Assembly (NCBI RefSeq): GCF_014863605.1
Contig: NZ_CP062252.1
Coordinates: 4,783,001-4,847,000 of the forward strand
Reading direction: 5' to 3'
Source of the DNA: Pseudomonas allokribbensis
Lineage (GTDB): Bacteria > Pseudomonadota > Gammaproteobacteria > Pseudomonadales > Pseudomonadaceae
Length of the DNA stretch: 64,000 nt
In this document: piece by piece, positions 1 through 8,654 of the stretch
Layout of the letters: the number at the start of each line of letters is the position of its first letter
How positions within the stretch are numbered: position 1 is the stretch's first letter
Program-made: the position numbers and the translations under genes
The notes under the pieces: generated by a model
Seen by the model: only the letters and a program-made list of their open reading frames with translations
What the model was told of the DNA's origin: nothing
Databases searched by the model: none

Positions 1-1626
1 GTGCATTGCGGCTGGGGCCGCTTGCTGATCGGCCACACCTTTCCCGACCCGGCCAGCCTCGCCCAAGAGTTGCTCAACGAGCAGCCGGGCGAACGCGATA
101 TTGCGCTGTACGTGGCCGCGCCGCAGCAGGTTCTCGGCCTGGAGCCGACTCAACTGTTTCTCGATCCGTCCGACACGTTGCGCCTGTGGTTCAGCGATTA
201 CCGTCAGGCAACACGGGTGTTTCGCGGCTTCCGCATCCGTCGTGCGCAAAGCGAAGAGGACTGGGAATCGATTAATCAGCTGTATCAGGCACGCGGCATG
301 CTGCCGATCGATGCCACCCTGCTCACTCCGCATCATCAGGGCGGCCCGGTGTATTGGCTGGCCGAGGACGAGGACAGCGGCGCGGTAATCGGCAGCGTCA
401 TGGGCCTCAATCATCAGAAGGCTTACAACGACCCGGAAAACGGCAGCAGCCTGTGGTGCCTGGCGGTCGATCCGCAGTGTTCGCGCCCCGGTGTCGGTGA
501 AGTGCTGGTGCGGCATCTGATCGAGCACTTCATGAGTCGGGGTCTGAGTTACCTCGACCTGTCGGTGCTGCACGATAACCGCCAGGCGAAAAACCTCTAT
601 GCGAAGCTCGGTTTTCGCAACCTCTCGACCTTTGCGATCAAGCGCAAGAACGGCATCAACCAGCCACTGTTCCTCGGGCCGGGGCCGGAGGCCGCGTTCA
701 ATCCCTATGCACGGATCATTGTCGAGGAAGCCCATCGGCGTGGCATCGATGTGCAAGTGGACGATGCCGATGCCGGGCTGTTCACCCTCAGCCATGGCGG
801 TCGCCGGGTGCGTTGCCGCGAGTCGCTGAGCGACCTGACCAGCGCCATCAGCATGAATCTGTGCCAGGACAAGAGCCTGACCCATAAAGTGCTGAAAAGC
901 GCCGGGTTGAATGTACCGGCACAGCAACTGACAGCGAATGCGGACGACAATCTGGCGTTTCTCGACGAGCATCAGCGGGTGGTGGTCAAACCGCTGGATG
1001 GCGAGCAAGGCCAAGGCGTGGCGGTGGATCTGCAAAGCATCGAAGAGGTGCAGCAAGCCATCGAAACGGCGAAGCAATTTGACAGCCGCGTGTTGCTCGA
1101 AAGCTTCCACGAAGGCCTCGACCTGCGGATTCTGGTAATCGGTTTCGACGTGGTTGCCGCGGCGATCCGCCGACCGGCCGAAGTGGTCGGCGACGGCCAT
1201 CACTCCATCGGCGCGCTGATCGAAGCCCAGAGCCGACGCCGGCAAGCGGCCACCGGCGGCGAAAGCAAAATCCCGCTGGACCACGAAACCCAACGCACCT
1301 TGCACGCGGCAGGTTACGACTACAGCAGCATCCTGCCGGCCGGCGAGCATCTGTTCGTGCGGCGTACGGCGAACCTTCACACCGGCGGCACCCTGGAAGA
1401 CGTCACGGCGATTCTGCATCCGACCCTGGTCGATGCCGCGGTGCGTGCGGCGCGAGCACTGGACATTCCGATGGTCGGGCTCGACCTGATGGTGCCCGCC
1501 GCCGATCAGCCGGAGTACGTGTTCATCGAAGCCAACGAACGGGCGGGCCTGGCCAACCATGAACCGCAGCCGACGGCCGAGCGGTTTGTCGATTTGCTGT
1601 TTCCGCACAGTCAGCCGGCCGTTTGA
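1..1626 (+). CDS. ngg: N-acetylglutaminylglutamine synthetase, 5' end outside window
   Basis: The visible 541 residues join an acetyltransferase half to an ATP-grasp half. The GNAT-like fold covers roughly residues 75-215, with an acetyl-CoA loop around CSRPGVGEVLVRHL. The ATP-grasp ligase covers about 285-535 and includes VVKPLDGEQGQGVAV and the metal/ATP region VFIEANERAG near the end. This fusion is typical of Ngg, which makes the dipeptide used for the osmoprotectant N-acetylglutaminylglutamine amide (NAGGN). The first codon in the window is GTG, but it probably encodes an internal valine, because the family protein is longer at the N terminus. The next gene is the NAGGN-associated M42 peptidase, which supports the call; the amidotransferase partner (asnO) should lie just upstream of the window. 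Confidence 0.9.
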   Translation: MHCGWGRLLIGHTFPDPASLAQELLNEQPGERDIALYVAAPQQVLGLEPTQLFLDPSDTLRLWFSDYRQATRVFRGFRIRRAQSEEDWESINQLYQARGMLPIDATLLTPHHQGGPVYWLAEDEDSGAVIGSVMGLNHQKAYNDPENGSSLWCLAVDPQCSRPGVGEVLVRHLIEHFMSRGLSYLDLSVLHDNRQAKNLYAKLGFRNLSTFAIKRKNGINQPLFLGPGPEAAFNPYARIIVEEAHRRGIDVQVDDADAGLFTLSHGGRRVRCRESLSDLTSAISMNLCQDKSLTHKVLKSAGLNVPAQQLTANADDNLAFLDEHQRVVVKPLDGEQGQGVAVDLQSIEEVQQAIETAKQFDSRVLLESFHEGLDLRILVIGFDVVAAAIRRPAEVVGDGHHSIGALIEAQSRRRQAATGGESKIPLDHETQRTLHAAGYDYSSILPAGEHLFVRRTANLHTGGTLEDVTAILHPTLVDAAVRAARALDIPMVGLDLMVPAADQPEYVFIEANERAGLANHEPQPTAERFVDLLFPHSQPAV

Positions 1627-1636
1627 TCTCTCTTCA

Positions 1637-1669
1637 GCGTCATTCCCGTGTCGAACGCGGGAATGACGC
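1637..1669. repeat. Intercistronic hairpin between ngg and the M42 peptidase
   Basis: A perfect 12-bp inverted repeat (GCGTCATTCCCG / CGGGAATGACGC) surrounds a 9-base loop in the 61-base gap between two co-directional genes. No T-run follows, so it is not an obvious intrinsic terminator. It more likely stabilises or marks the upstream mRNA end, or is a REP-like palindrome. A similar hairpin lies at 21232-21258. Confidence 0.55.
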
Positions 1670-1687
1670 CCCGCAACAGGAGTTTCC

Positions 1688-2878
1688 ATGACCACCCACA
1701 TTCCCGAACCGGATCTGAACTACCTGCAAAAAGTCCTGCTGGAGATGCTCGCCATTCCCAGCCCTACCGGGTTCACCGACACCATCGTGCGTTATGTCGC
1801 CGAGCGGCTGGAAGAGCTCGGCATCCCCTTCGAAATGACCCGTCGCGGCACCATCCGCGCCACGCTCAAGGGCAAAAAAAACAGCCCCGACCGTGCAGTG
1901 TCAGCGCACCTGGACACCATCGGTGCCGCCGTGCGCGCGGTGAAAGACAACGGGCGCCTGACCCTGGCGCCGGTCGGTTGCTGGTCGAGCCGTTTCGCCG
2001 AAGGCAGCCGCGTCAGCCTGTTCACCGACAACGGCGTGATTCGAGGCAGCGTGTTGCCGCTGATGGCTTCCGGGCACGCCTTCAACACCGCCGTCGACGA
2101 AATGCCGATCAGTTGGGATCACGTCGAACTGCGCCTGGACGCCTACTGCGCGACCCGCGCCGATTGCGATTCGCTGGGCATCAGTGTTGGCGATGTGGTG
2201 GCGTTCGATCCACTGCCGGAGTTCACCGAAAGCGGCCATATCAGCGCCCGACATCTGGACGACAAGGCTGGGGTCGCCGCACTGCTCGCAGCGCTGAAAG
2301 CCATCGTCGACAGCGGTCAGGAGTTGATGATCGATTGCCATCCGCTGTTCACCATCACCGAGGAAACCGGCAGCGGCGCGGCGGCGGCCTTGCCGTGGGA
2401 CGTCAGCGAATTTGTCGGGATCGATATCGCGCCGGTCGCGCCCGGCCAGCATTCCAGCGAACACGCAGTCAGCGTGGCGATGCAGGATTCCGGCGGGCCT
2501 TACGACTATCACTTGTCGCGACACCTGCTGCGTCTGGCCGGTGAGCATGAGTTGCCGGTGCGCCGCGACCTGTTTCGCTATTACTTCAGCGACGCCCATT
2601 CGGCCGTAACCGCCGGCCACGACATTCGTACCGCCCTGCTCGCCTTTGGTTGCGATGCGACCCACGGCTACGAACGCACGCACATCGACAGCCTCGCCGC
2701 GCTGAGTCGTCTGCTGGGGGCGTACATCCTGAGTCCGCCGGTGTTCGCCAGCGATGCGCAACCGGCCAACGCGTCACTGGATCGCTTCAGTCACCAGATC
2801 GAGCACGAGACGCAGATGGAAAGCGACACCCGGGTACCCTCGGTGGACAGCCTGGTGGGGCAACGCTCGGACAGTTGA
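1688..2878 (+). CDS. NAGGN-system M42 family metallopeptidase
   Basis: This 396-residue protein belongs to the M42/M20-like zinc aminopeptidases. Visible motifs are the first metal site VSAHLDTIGA (about residue 75), RHLDDKAGVAALLAA (about 190) and the catalytic glutamates in ITEETGSGAAA (about 220), followed by GIDIAPV and a C-terminal ATHGYERTH histidine region. The family is a regular member of NAGGN osmoprotectant loci. Its exact substrate is not settled; turnover or trimming of the dipeptide is a reasonable inference. An AGGAG box at 1678-1682 sits five bases before the ATG. It lies 61 bases after ngg and is presumably co-transcribed. The last ~40 residues are polar and look poorly conserved. 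Confidence 0.85.
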   Translation: MTTHIPEPDLNYLQKVLLEMLAIPSPTGFTDTIVRYVAERLEELGIPFEMTRRGTIRATLKGKKNSPDRAVSAHLDTIGAAVRAVKDNGRLTLAPVGCWSSRFAEGSRVSLFTDNGVIRGSVLPLMASGHAFNTAVDEMPISWDHVELRLDAYCATRADCDSLGISVGDVVAFDPLPEFTESGHISARHLDDKAGVAALLAALKAIVDSGQELMIDCHPLFTITEETGSGAAAALPWDVSEFVGIDIAPVAPGQHSSEHAVSVAMQDSGGPYDYHLSRHLLRLAGEHELPVRRDLFRYYFSDAHSAVTAGHDIRTALLAFGCDATHGYERTHIDSLAALSRLLGAYILSPPVFASDAQPANASLDRFSHQIEHETQMESDTRVPSVDSLVGQRSDS

Positions 2879-2937
2879 GTCTGGCCCTCGGCGGTCATTC
2901 GCCGTAGCATCCCGACATTGATTTAGCCGAGGTGCCC

Positions 2938-3165
2938 ATGCTGATCCCCTACGACGCGCTCGAAGTCGACACCCTCACCCGCCTGATCGAGGACTTCGTC
3001 ACTCGCGACGGCACCGACAACGGTGACGACACCCCACTGGAAACCCGCGTATTGCGGGTTCGCCAGGCCCTGACCAAAGGTCAGGCGCTGATCGTCTTCG
3101 ATCCGGACAGCGAGCAGTGCCAGTTGATGCTCAAGCACGACGTGCCCAAGCACCTGTTCGACTGA
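2938..3165 (+). CDS. YheU family protein
   Basis: A small cytoplasmic protein of 75 residues starting MLIPYDALEVDTLTRLIEDF. The start MLIP(Y/W) and the middle segment ending in a GQALIVFDPDSEQ-like strand are typical of the YheU family (UPF0270), whose function is unknown. The ATG at 2938 is preferred over the in-frame GTG at 2932 because a GAGG box (2929-2932) stands five bases before it. It lies tail to tail with the csrA paralogue, with only five bases between the stop codons. Confidence 0.8.
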   Translation: MLIPYDALEVDTLTRLIEDFVTRDGTDNGDDTPLETRVLRVRQALTKGQALIVFDPDSEQCQLMLKHDVPKHLFD

Positions 3166-3170
3166 AACAG

Positions 3171-3356
3171 TCAGTGGCCCTTGCCGTTGGCCTGTTTGCG
3201 CTGGATCCGCTCATAGACTTCGGCACGGTGCACGTTGACCTGCTTTGGCGCCTCGACGCCGAACCGCACGCTGGAGCCGTTGACCGCCAGAACGCGCAAA
3301 GTGATGTTGTCGCCGATGGAAATCAGTTCACCGACAACACGGCTGAGTACAAGCAT
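3171..3356 (-). CDS. csrA: CsrA/RsmA-family post-transcriptional regulator
   Basis: A 61-residue CsrA-family RNA-binding protein. The first strand [10 protein letters not shown] and the RNA-contacting [11 protein letters not shown] (with the key Arg of the VHR motif near residue 44) are intact, so it should bind GGA motifs in mRNA leaders as a dimer. The N terminus [17 protein letters not shown] differs from the MLILTRRVGE-type start of the main RsmA and RsmE proteins of pseudomonads. It therefore looks like a third paralogue (RsmI-like); this sub-assignment is from memory and less certain than the family. It is a monocistronic gene, next to YheU and YnfA. Confidence 0.85.
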   Translation of the reverse strand: MLVLSRVVGELISIGDNITLRVLAVNGSSVRFGVEAPKQVNVHRAEVYERIQRKQANGKGH

Positions 3357-3492
3357 GAGGGTTGTCCTTCAAGGTTTTCGAGCCTTGAAGATGCGCGGCT
3401 TTCGAGCGCCCTACAATGCGCTGCGGGCAAATCAGTCAAACCCTACGCGCCCGGGTGCTTTGGCCTTCAGACGTTTCCTTCAAGCCGGTGTT

Positions 3493-3825
3493 TCAGGTCG
3501 CCGAAAACCGTGGCCCGAACAGAATCACGCTGGCACCGATCACGCACAAGGCGACACCGATCCAGTCCGACCCCAGCGGACGAATGCGCTCGACCACCGC
3601 CAGCCAGCCAATCGACGCAATGATGTAGATGCCGCCGTAAGCGGCGTAGGCGCGACCCGCATAGGTCGCTTCAACGCGCGTCAACAACAGTGCAAACAAG
3701 GTCAGGCTGAGCAGCGCCGGGATCACCCACAGGGCGCTCTTGCCCTGGCGCAACCACATCCAGAATGCGAAACAACCGGCGATTTCGAACAGCGCGGCGA
3801 GGAAAAACCACAAGTAGTTGAGCAT
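3493..3825 (-). CDS. YnfA family small membrane protein
   Basis: A 110-residue protein with four hydrophobic segments (about 2-24, 32-50, 60-80, 88-106), a typical size and topology for the YnfA/UPF0060 family. The family resembles small multidrug resistance pumps. The motifs [21 protein letters not shown] and a conserved ERIRP loop before the last helix fit it. It may export toxic cations, but only the family membership is supported here. The gene stands alone between csrA and an SDR gene. Confidence 0.85.
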   Translation of the reverse strand: MLNYLWFFLAALFEIAGCFAFWMWLRQGKSALWVIPALLSLTLFALLLTRVEATYAGRAYAAYGGIYIIASIGWLAVVERIRPLGSDWIGVALCVIGASVILFGPRFSAT

Positions 3826-3888
3826 GCAGATGACTCGTCAGGGTGACTGTGGCGGTCACCCTAACGACGGGGCTTTGGCGGCGCAAGT

Positions 3889-4704
3889 TCAGCCGTTGTT
3901 CTGTTTGGCCTTGGCGCGCATCTTTTCGGCCATCGCGGTCATTTCGTTGTAGAGCAACTGCGGGTTCTTCTGCTTGACCGCCCAGGCCATGCGGCCTTGT
4001 TCGTGGGGCAGGATCATGAACTCGCCGGCGGCGACCTGTTTGTAGATGTAGTCGGCAATATCGGTGGCAGTGATCGGCGAACTTTCCAGCAACTTGCCGA
4101 CCTGCGCTTTCATCGCCGGCGTCGGGCCACGGAAGGAGTCCAGCAGATTGGTCTGGAAGAACGACGGGCACACCACGTGGACACCGACTTCCTGTTGGGC
4201 CAGTTCGATCAGCAGGCTTTCAGACAACGCCACCACACCGGCCTTGGCCACGTTGTAGTTGCTCATCGCCGGGCCTTGCATCAGTGCCGCCATCGAGGCG
4301 ATGTTGATGATCTTGCCTTTGCTTTGCTCCAGCAGCGGCAGGAACGCCTTGCAACCCTTGACCACGCCCATCAGGTTGATCGCGATCTGCCAGTCCCAGT
4401 CCTCCAGCGACAACTCGCTGAAGAACCCACCCGAGGCCACGCCCGCGTTGTTGACGATGATGTCGATGCCGCCGAATTTCACTTCACAGGCCTGGGCGAA
4501 CGCGGTGAGCTGGCTGTAATCGCGCACGTCGCAACGCTGGATGAAGCCGTCGCCGCCAGCCTCGCGGACGAGTTTGAGGGTTTCCTGCAGGCCGGGCTCG
4601 CTGACGTCCGACAAGGCCAGCTGCCAGCCTTCACGCGCCCAGCGCAGCGCGATTTCGCGACCCAGGCCGGAGCCCGCGCCAGTGATCATCATGCGATTTT
4701 GCAT
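3889..4704 (-). CDS. SDR family oxidoreductase
   Basis: A 271-residue classical short-chain dehydrogenase. It has the cofactor glycine motif TGAGSGLG at residues 7-14, NNAGVASGG near 86-94, the catalytic serine in INIASMAAL and the Tyr/Lys pair in SNYNVAKAG. The ATG at 4704 starts directly before the Rossmann strand (MQNRMMITGAG). The longer upstream reading frame would add 32 unrelated residues. An AAGG box lies about nine bases upstream. The substrate cannot be named from sequence. The C terminus is Lys- and Ala-rich (KMRAKAKQNNG). Confidence 0.85.
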   Translation of the reverse strand: MQNRMMITGAGSGLGREIALRWAREGWQLALSDVSEPGLQETLKLVREAGGDGFIQRCDVRDYSQLTAFAQACEVKFGGIDIIVNNAGVASGGFFSELSLEDWDWQIAINLMGVVKGCKAFLPLLEQSKGKIINIASMAALMQGPAMSNYNVAKAGVVALSESLLIELAQQEVGVHVVCPSFFQTNLLDSFRGPTPAMKAQVGKLLESSPITATDIADYIYKQVAAGEFMILPHEQGRMAWAVKQKNPQLLYNEMTAMAEKMRAKAKQNNG

Positions 4705-4872
4705 AGCAAACAGCCTTGTTGTTCCGGGGAAGATGCGCGGAGTGTAGCGAAGGATCCGGAGCGACCCACGCTCCATCAGATTGCTGAATGGCGGGAGCAA
4801 ACCGTGGCATCAAACGAAATAAGACCGTGAACCAAATACACTGAAAAAACATTGAATTTTCTTTCACGCGCG

Positions 4873-4898
4873 CCAGTCGGAATTTGTAAGCCGACTGG
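4873..4898. repeat. Inverted repeat in the DUF3309 upstream region
   Basis: A perfect 8-bp dyad, CCAGTCGG / CCGACTGG, separated by about ten bases, lies 70 bases before the DUF3309 gene and in the divergent promoter region with the SDR gene. It could be an operator or an RNA hairpin; nothing decides between them. Confidence 0.35.
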
Positions 4899-4966
4899 AT
4901 TTAGTTCAACTTCCAGCCGCCCTTGAACACCAAGACTTCCCAGACACTATCAACAAGGAAATCGAC

Positions 4967-5119
4967 ATGGGCACAATTCTTATCATTATCCTGATCCTGT
5001 TGCTGATCGGTGGTCTGCCGGTCTTCCCACACTCCAGAAGTTGGGGTTACGGTCCTTCGGGCATTATCGGTGTGGTGCTGGTTGTACTGTTGGTGCTGCT
5101 GTTGCTCGGCCGCATATGA
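4967..5119 (+). CDS. DUF3309 family small membrane protein
   Basis: A 50-residue protein starting MGTILIIILILLLIGGLP, with a central SWGYGPSG segment and a second hydrophobic stretch IIGVVLVVLLVLLLLG. Two membrane segments joined by a short Gly/Pro loop are typical of the DUF3309 family, whose function is not known. An AAGGAA ribosome-binding site (4955-4960) is six bases before the ATG, and an intrinsic terminator follows 20 bases after the stop, so it is a complete small transcription unit. Confidence 0.85.
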   Translation: MGTILIIILILLLIGGLPVFPHSRSWGYGPSGIIGVVLVVLLVLLLLGRI

Positions 5120-5138
5120 CGTTTTGACCGACAAAAAA

Positions 5139-5166
5139 AGAGGCCCTGAAAAGGGCCTCTTTTTAT
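5139..5166. terminator. Bidirectional intrinsic terminator
   Basis: Stem AGAGGCCCT / AGGGCCTCT with a GAAA loop, flanked by an A-run on the left and a T-run on the right. It ends DUF3309 (+) and, on the other strand, the sulfatase gene at 5179-7272. Confidence 0.9.
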
Positions 5167-5178
5167 TGCGCCAGATGA

Positions 5179-7272
5179 TCAGTCCGGCTTGCCGTTAATC
5201 ACACCGGCGGTGTTGTCGAGCAGGCTCTTGGTGGCCGTCTGCAGGAACGCTTCGAGTTTGAGTTTCAACTCGGCGGTGCGCGGTGCGTCCGGAATGATTT
5301 CGGCGGAAGGATTCGCACCCAGTTGGTACTGGTAGATCTTCGGCGCCATTTCCTTCTCTTTCGGCAGTACCAGGATCTGGTCAGCGGTGACGATGGCGGT
5401 GGTCTGCTCGCTGCCCGACGGCTTGATCACACCGAAACCGGTGTCGCCTGCGGGCAGGTTGAGCAGGTCACGGCCCCAGCACTGATGACGCACTTCGCCA
5501 CCCAGGCGACCCATGATGGTCGGCACGATGTCGATCTGCGTACCCACGGTGTGGTCACGAGTACCGAATTTCTCCTGGATGCCCGGTGCGATCATCAGCA
5601 TCGGCACGTTGAAGCGGCCCAGGTCCATTTCGGTGATCTGACGCTCGTTGCCAAAGCCATGGTCGCCGACGATGACAAACAGGGTTTCCTTGAAGTAAGG
5701 CTCCTTGCGGGCCTTTTCAAAGAACTGGCCCAGTGCCCAGTCCGCATAACGCATGGCGGTCAGGTGCTCGTTGAGCGTGCCACGATCCGTCACGCGCTCG
5801 ACCGGCAATGGCGTCGGCAAGGCGTAAGGCGTGTGGTTGGACAGGGTCTGCAGCAGCGCGTAGAACGGCTTGCCGTTTTCACGTGCCTTGAGCTCCACCA
5901 GACCACGGTCGAACATGTCCTGGTCGGACACGCCCCAGGTCGGATCGGAGAACACCGGGTTGACGAAGTCATTGCGGCCAACGAAGTTGGTCATGCCCTG
6001 GTTGCTGAAGAAACCGGACTGGTTGTCCCAGGCGAAGTCGCCGTTGTAGACATAGACGTCGTCATACTTGCGCGCGCTGAGCAGCTGCGGCAGGCCGGAC
6101 AGTTTGTGGCTGCCTTCCGGGGTCTGCATCAGGTATTCGAAACCCGGCAGGTTCGGGAAGCAGGCCATGGTGGCGAACATACCCTGGTGGGTGTGGGTGC
6201 CGTTGGAGAAGAAACGGTCGAACAGCAGGCCTTCCTTCGACAGTTTGTCGAGGTACGGCGTGATATTGCCCGGTGCACCAAGAGCGCCCACCGAGTGACC
6301 GGCCATGCTTTCCATGAGGATCACGACAACGTTCTTGATCGGCAGGGTCTTGTCGGCTGGCGGCGTGTAGTCACGACGCACGGCGGCGATGTCGGCATCG
6401 ACCAGTTTGTCGTCCGGCATGACCAGCATCTCGCGCACGACTTTCTGCGCCTGATCCTGCGGGAGCGTGGCTTTCCAGATGTTGTTGCGGTCTTCGCCCA
6501 TGCGGTCCTTGGCGGCCGCGATCAGCGACAGGGTGCCATTGAGGCCGAGCTGGTTGGCGAAGTTCGATTCGGTGGTGTACACGTCACCCCAACGCAGCGG
6601 CGGGCCTTGACGCAGGGTGCCACGCACGGCGACCACACAGATCAGCAGGCACACCACGAACACCGCCAGACGCGCATACCATGGCGCTACCTGACGAGTG
6701 CCGACGTTGCCGCCACTGAACGGGCCACGCGGACGGGTCAGACGGTCGGCGCCCTTGAACGCCAGCGTCAGGATCACAGTGCCCACGGCCCAGGCCAGCA
6801 GGTAGCGCACCACCGGGAAACCGTACCAGAGCATGCTCATCACGGTTTTCGGGTCTTCCTTCACGTACTGGAACACCAGGCCGTTGAGGCGCTGGTGGAA
6901 CTCGCGGTAGAAGTCCATTTCCATCAGGCCGAGGAACAGCGCGATGCTGGAGGTCACCGTCAGCCATAGACGGAAGAACCCGCGTGCGGCCATCGCCCGG
7001 GCACTGAACAGCGCCAGCACCATCGGAACGCAGAGGTAGACCACCAGGCGCAGGTCGAAACGCAGGCCGTTGGCGAAGGCTTCGAGGAACGTCGAAGCCG
7101 GGGTGTCGAGGATCATCTCGCGGTTGTAGACCAGCAGCGCGAGGCGCAGCACGGAAAACATCACCATCATGACCAGTGCGCACAAAAGCGTGTAGGCCAG
7201 ATGCGATTTGACGGTCGGTTGCAGCAGGCGACTGGAAGATCGCTGCTGATTCAGGGCGTCCGGGTTTGCCAT
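5179..7272 (-). CDS. LTA synthase family protein (membrane sulfatase/phosphoethanolamine-type transferase)
   Basis: A 697-residue protein with about five N-terminal membrane helices (residues 25-260) and a large periplasmic alkaline-phosphatase-superfamily domain (about 300-630). The metal and nucleophile motifs are visible: VVVILMESMAG (metal Glu), FFSNGTHTHQGMFATMACFP (the Thr expected to be the nucleophile) and IVGDHGFGNE. Proteins of this type in Gram-negatives transfer phosphoglycerol or related groups to periplasmic glucans or glycolipids. The acceptor here is unknown. It starts with a bare ATG at 7272 and has its own terminator. Confidence 0.8.
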   Translation of the reverse strand: MANPDALNQQRSSSRLLQPTVKSHLAYTLLCALVMMVMFSVLRLALLVYNREMILDTPASTFLEAFANGLRFDLRLVVYLCVPMVLALFSARAMAARGFFRLWLTVTSSIALFLGLMEMDFYREFHQRLNGLVFQYVKEDPKTVMSMLWYGFPVVRYLLAWAVGTVILTLAFKGADRLTRPRGPFSGGNVGTRQVAPWYARLAVFVVCLLICVVAVRGTLRQGPPLRWGDVYTTESNFANQLGLNGTLSLIAAAKDRMGEDRNNIWKATLPQDQAQKVVREMLVMPDDKLVDADIAAVRRDYTPPADKTLPIKNVVVILMESMAGHSVGALGAPGNITPYLDKLSKEGLLFDRFFSNGTHTHQGMFATMACFPNLPGFEYLMQTPEGSHKLSGLPQLLSARKYDDVYVYNGDFAWDNQSGFFSNQGMTNFVGRNDFVNPVFSDPTWGVSDQDMFDRGLVELKARENGKPFYALLQTLSNHTPYALPTPLPVERVTDRGTLNEHLTAMRYADWALGQFFEKARKEPYFKETLFVIVGDHGFGNERQITEMDLGRFNVPMLMIAPGIQEKFGTRDHTVGTQIDIVPTIMGRLGGEVRHQCWGRDLLNLPAGDTGFGVIKPSGSEQTTAIVTADQILVLPKEKEMAPKIYQYQLGANPSAEIIPDAPRTAELKLKLEAFLQTATKSLLDNTAGVINGKPD

Positions 7273-7542
7273 GTCGTTTTAGGACCCATTGGAAGTTGAA
7301 GTTGCAAAAATACAGCTGCGCCCTGCCCTCTGTTGGCCATTCCAGGCCCCGGGGCTTGCGCGGTGCGCAAATGTTGCACGATCACCGGCGGCATTGCCAT
7401 TGATTACTGCCCCGCTGCCGGACTCTTTCATTAAAGGCACGGCATACCCGGACAGCTGCAAACAGCGCGGGCGAATTGTCTTGAAGACTTTGTGAAAATT
7501 TCGTTCAACGCATATCCGGAAACACAATAAACCTACAAAACA
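7273..7542. other. Intergenic region upstream of the LTA synthase-like gene
   Basis: About 270 bases with no convincing coding frame. It must hold the leftward promoter for the gene starting at 7272. The part near 7480-7540 is AT-rich. No operator or hairpin stands out apart from the terminator at its right edge. Confidence 0.5.
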
Positions 7543-7569
7543 AAACGCCCCGAGTTCTTCGGGGCGTTT
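7543..7569 (-). terminator. Intrinsic terminator of the START-domain gene
   Basis: Stem AAACGCCCCGA / TCGGGGCGTTT with loop GTTCT, directly downstream of the gene ending at 7587 and followed by T-rich sequence on the minus strand. Confidence 0.85.
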
Positions 7570-7586
7570 GCAGAGGAACGCGATAC

Positions 7587-8192
7587 TTACTTCTCGGCGC
7601 GCTCTTTCAGGGCTTTCAAGGTATTGAACGGTGCGTCGACCACAAACTTGTTGGCAATCATCGACGGCACGCTGCCACCTGGCTCGGTGTGGACCTGATA
7701 GGTCACTTCGACCTGATCGCCTTTTGGCACGAACTTCCAGAAGCCTTTGACCTGAGCTACGCGGACAAAGCCTTTTTCTTCCGGCAGGTACTTCGGCAGG
7801 CCTTCGAGGTTGCGGGTCAGGCTGCCATCGGCGCCTTCAACGGTGGTGACGTGCAGGATCGAGTCGCGCGGGGTCACTGGCCACGGCGTGTTGAACTGGG
7901 TGTAGGTCCAGCTCTGGTCGCCTTCGTGCTTGAGCAGTTTCTGGGTCTTGCACTCGTGAATCCAGGCACAGGCACCGGAGACGTCTTCCTGCAATGCGCG
8001 CAGTTTGGCGACGGTGGTCTTCATCAAGGTCACGCCCTGATAAGACTTGTAGTCCGAACCCGGCACTTCGCTCAGGGAGACCTTGATGCCATCTTCGTTC
8101 TTGGCCACTTTCCAGTCTTCAGCCTGGGCAGCCGAAGTGGCCAGCACGGCAGTCAAACCACACAACACAGCGATACGATGCAGCGAACCCAT
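7587..8192 (-). CDS. START domain-containing exported protein
   Basis: A 201-residue protein with a signal peptide (MGSLHRIAVLCGLTAVLATS, cleavage expected after AQA) and a START-like lipid-binding fold. Recognisable elements are EDWKVAKNEDGIKV, the conserved WxYxQFNTPWPVTPRDS and a final amphipathic helix VDAPFNTLKALKERAEK. Members bind hydrophobic ligands; the ligand here is unknown. The ATG at 8192 is chosen because it starts the signal peptide and is preceded by AAGGAA seven bases upstream. The longer frame to 8471 overlaps the YkgJ gene in another frame and is not credible. Confidence 0.85.
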   Translation of the reverse strand: MGSLHRIAVLCGLTAVLATSAAQAEDWKVAKNEDGIKVSLSEVPGSDYKSYQGVTLMKTTVAKLRALQEDVSGACAWIHECKTQKLLKHEGDQSWTYTQFNTPWPVTPRDSILHVTTVEGADGSLTRNLEGLPKYLPEEKGFVRVAQVKGFWKFVPKGDQVEVTYQVHTEPGGSVPSMIANKFVVDAPFNTLKALKERAEK

Positions 8193-8233
8193 AGTCTTAT
8201 TCCTTATTGTTGAAGTTCCGTTCGTTTGACACA

Positions 8234-8488
8234 TCACGCCGCCGTCATCTGCTCCCACCAGCCGAGCAGTCTGATCGCGTCTTCCTGACTGCTTCCGCAG
8301 ACTTCGACATCGGCCTTGAACCCTGAACAGACCGCTGGACGTTCCGGTTGGCCGAAAATGCTGCACAGGTTTTCGACCGAGAGCTGAACGCAACGTTCGC
8401 CGGCAGGTTTGCCATCGGGCATGCCCGGAATCGGCGAGCTGATGGAAGGGGCAATGCAACAGGCGCCACAACCTTCACGGCAGTTCAT
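8234..8488 (-). CDS. YkgJ family cysteine cluster protein
   Basis: An 84-residue protein beginning MNCREGCGACCIAP, with further cysteines in GERCVQLSVENLCSIFG and PAVCSGF and a last one in VEVCGSS. This spacing is that of the YkgJ (CxxCxxCC) family, probably a zinc or iron-sulfur binding module of unknown role. It starts 42 bases before, and on the same strand as, the START gene, so the two are probably co-transcribed. Confidence 0.85.
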   Translation of the reverse strand: MNCREGCGACCIAPSISSPIPGMPDGKPAGERCVQLSVENLCSIFGQPERPAVCSGFKADVEVCGSSQEDAIRLLGWWEQMTAA

Positions 8489-8654
8489 GACGACGAGTTC
8501 CTCGCGACGGGCAATGTGTTAAAGGGACGCGGAACAGGGTAACCGCTAAAACGGCTGTTTTAAATTCCCTGAACCGGGGTTTTTACGCAGAAACGAAAGT
8601 GACTGACCAGTCTCCGACAAAGCGTCTGGTCTGCGGGTCACGGATCGATTGAAT

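Noticed and set aside
5323..6969. Long plus-strand frame (548 codons) opposite the LTA synthase-like gene
   Set aside because: Shadow frame; the product is a His/Val/Gln-rich composition typical of antisense translation, while the minus-strand gene has clear domains.
8549..8562. AAAACGGCTGTTTT palindrome downstream of the YkgJ region as an operator
   Set aside because: It is short, A/T-flanked and lies at the 5' side of YkgJ without a promoter that I could place; it is too weak to call.
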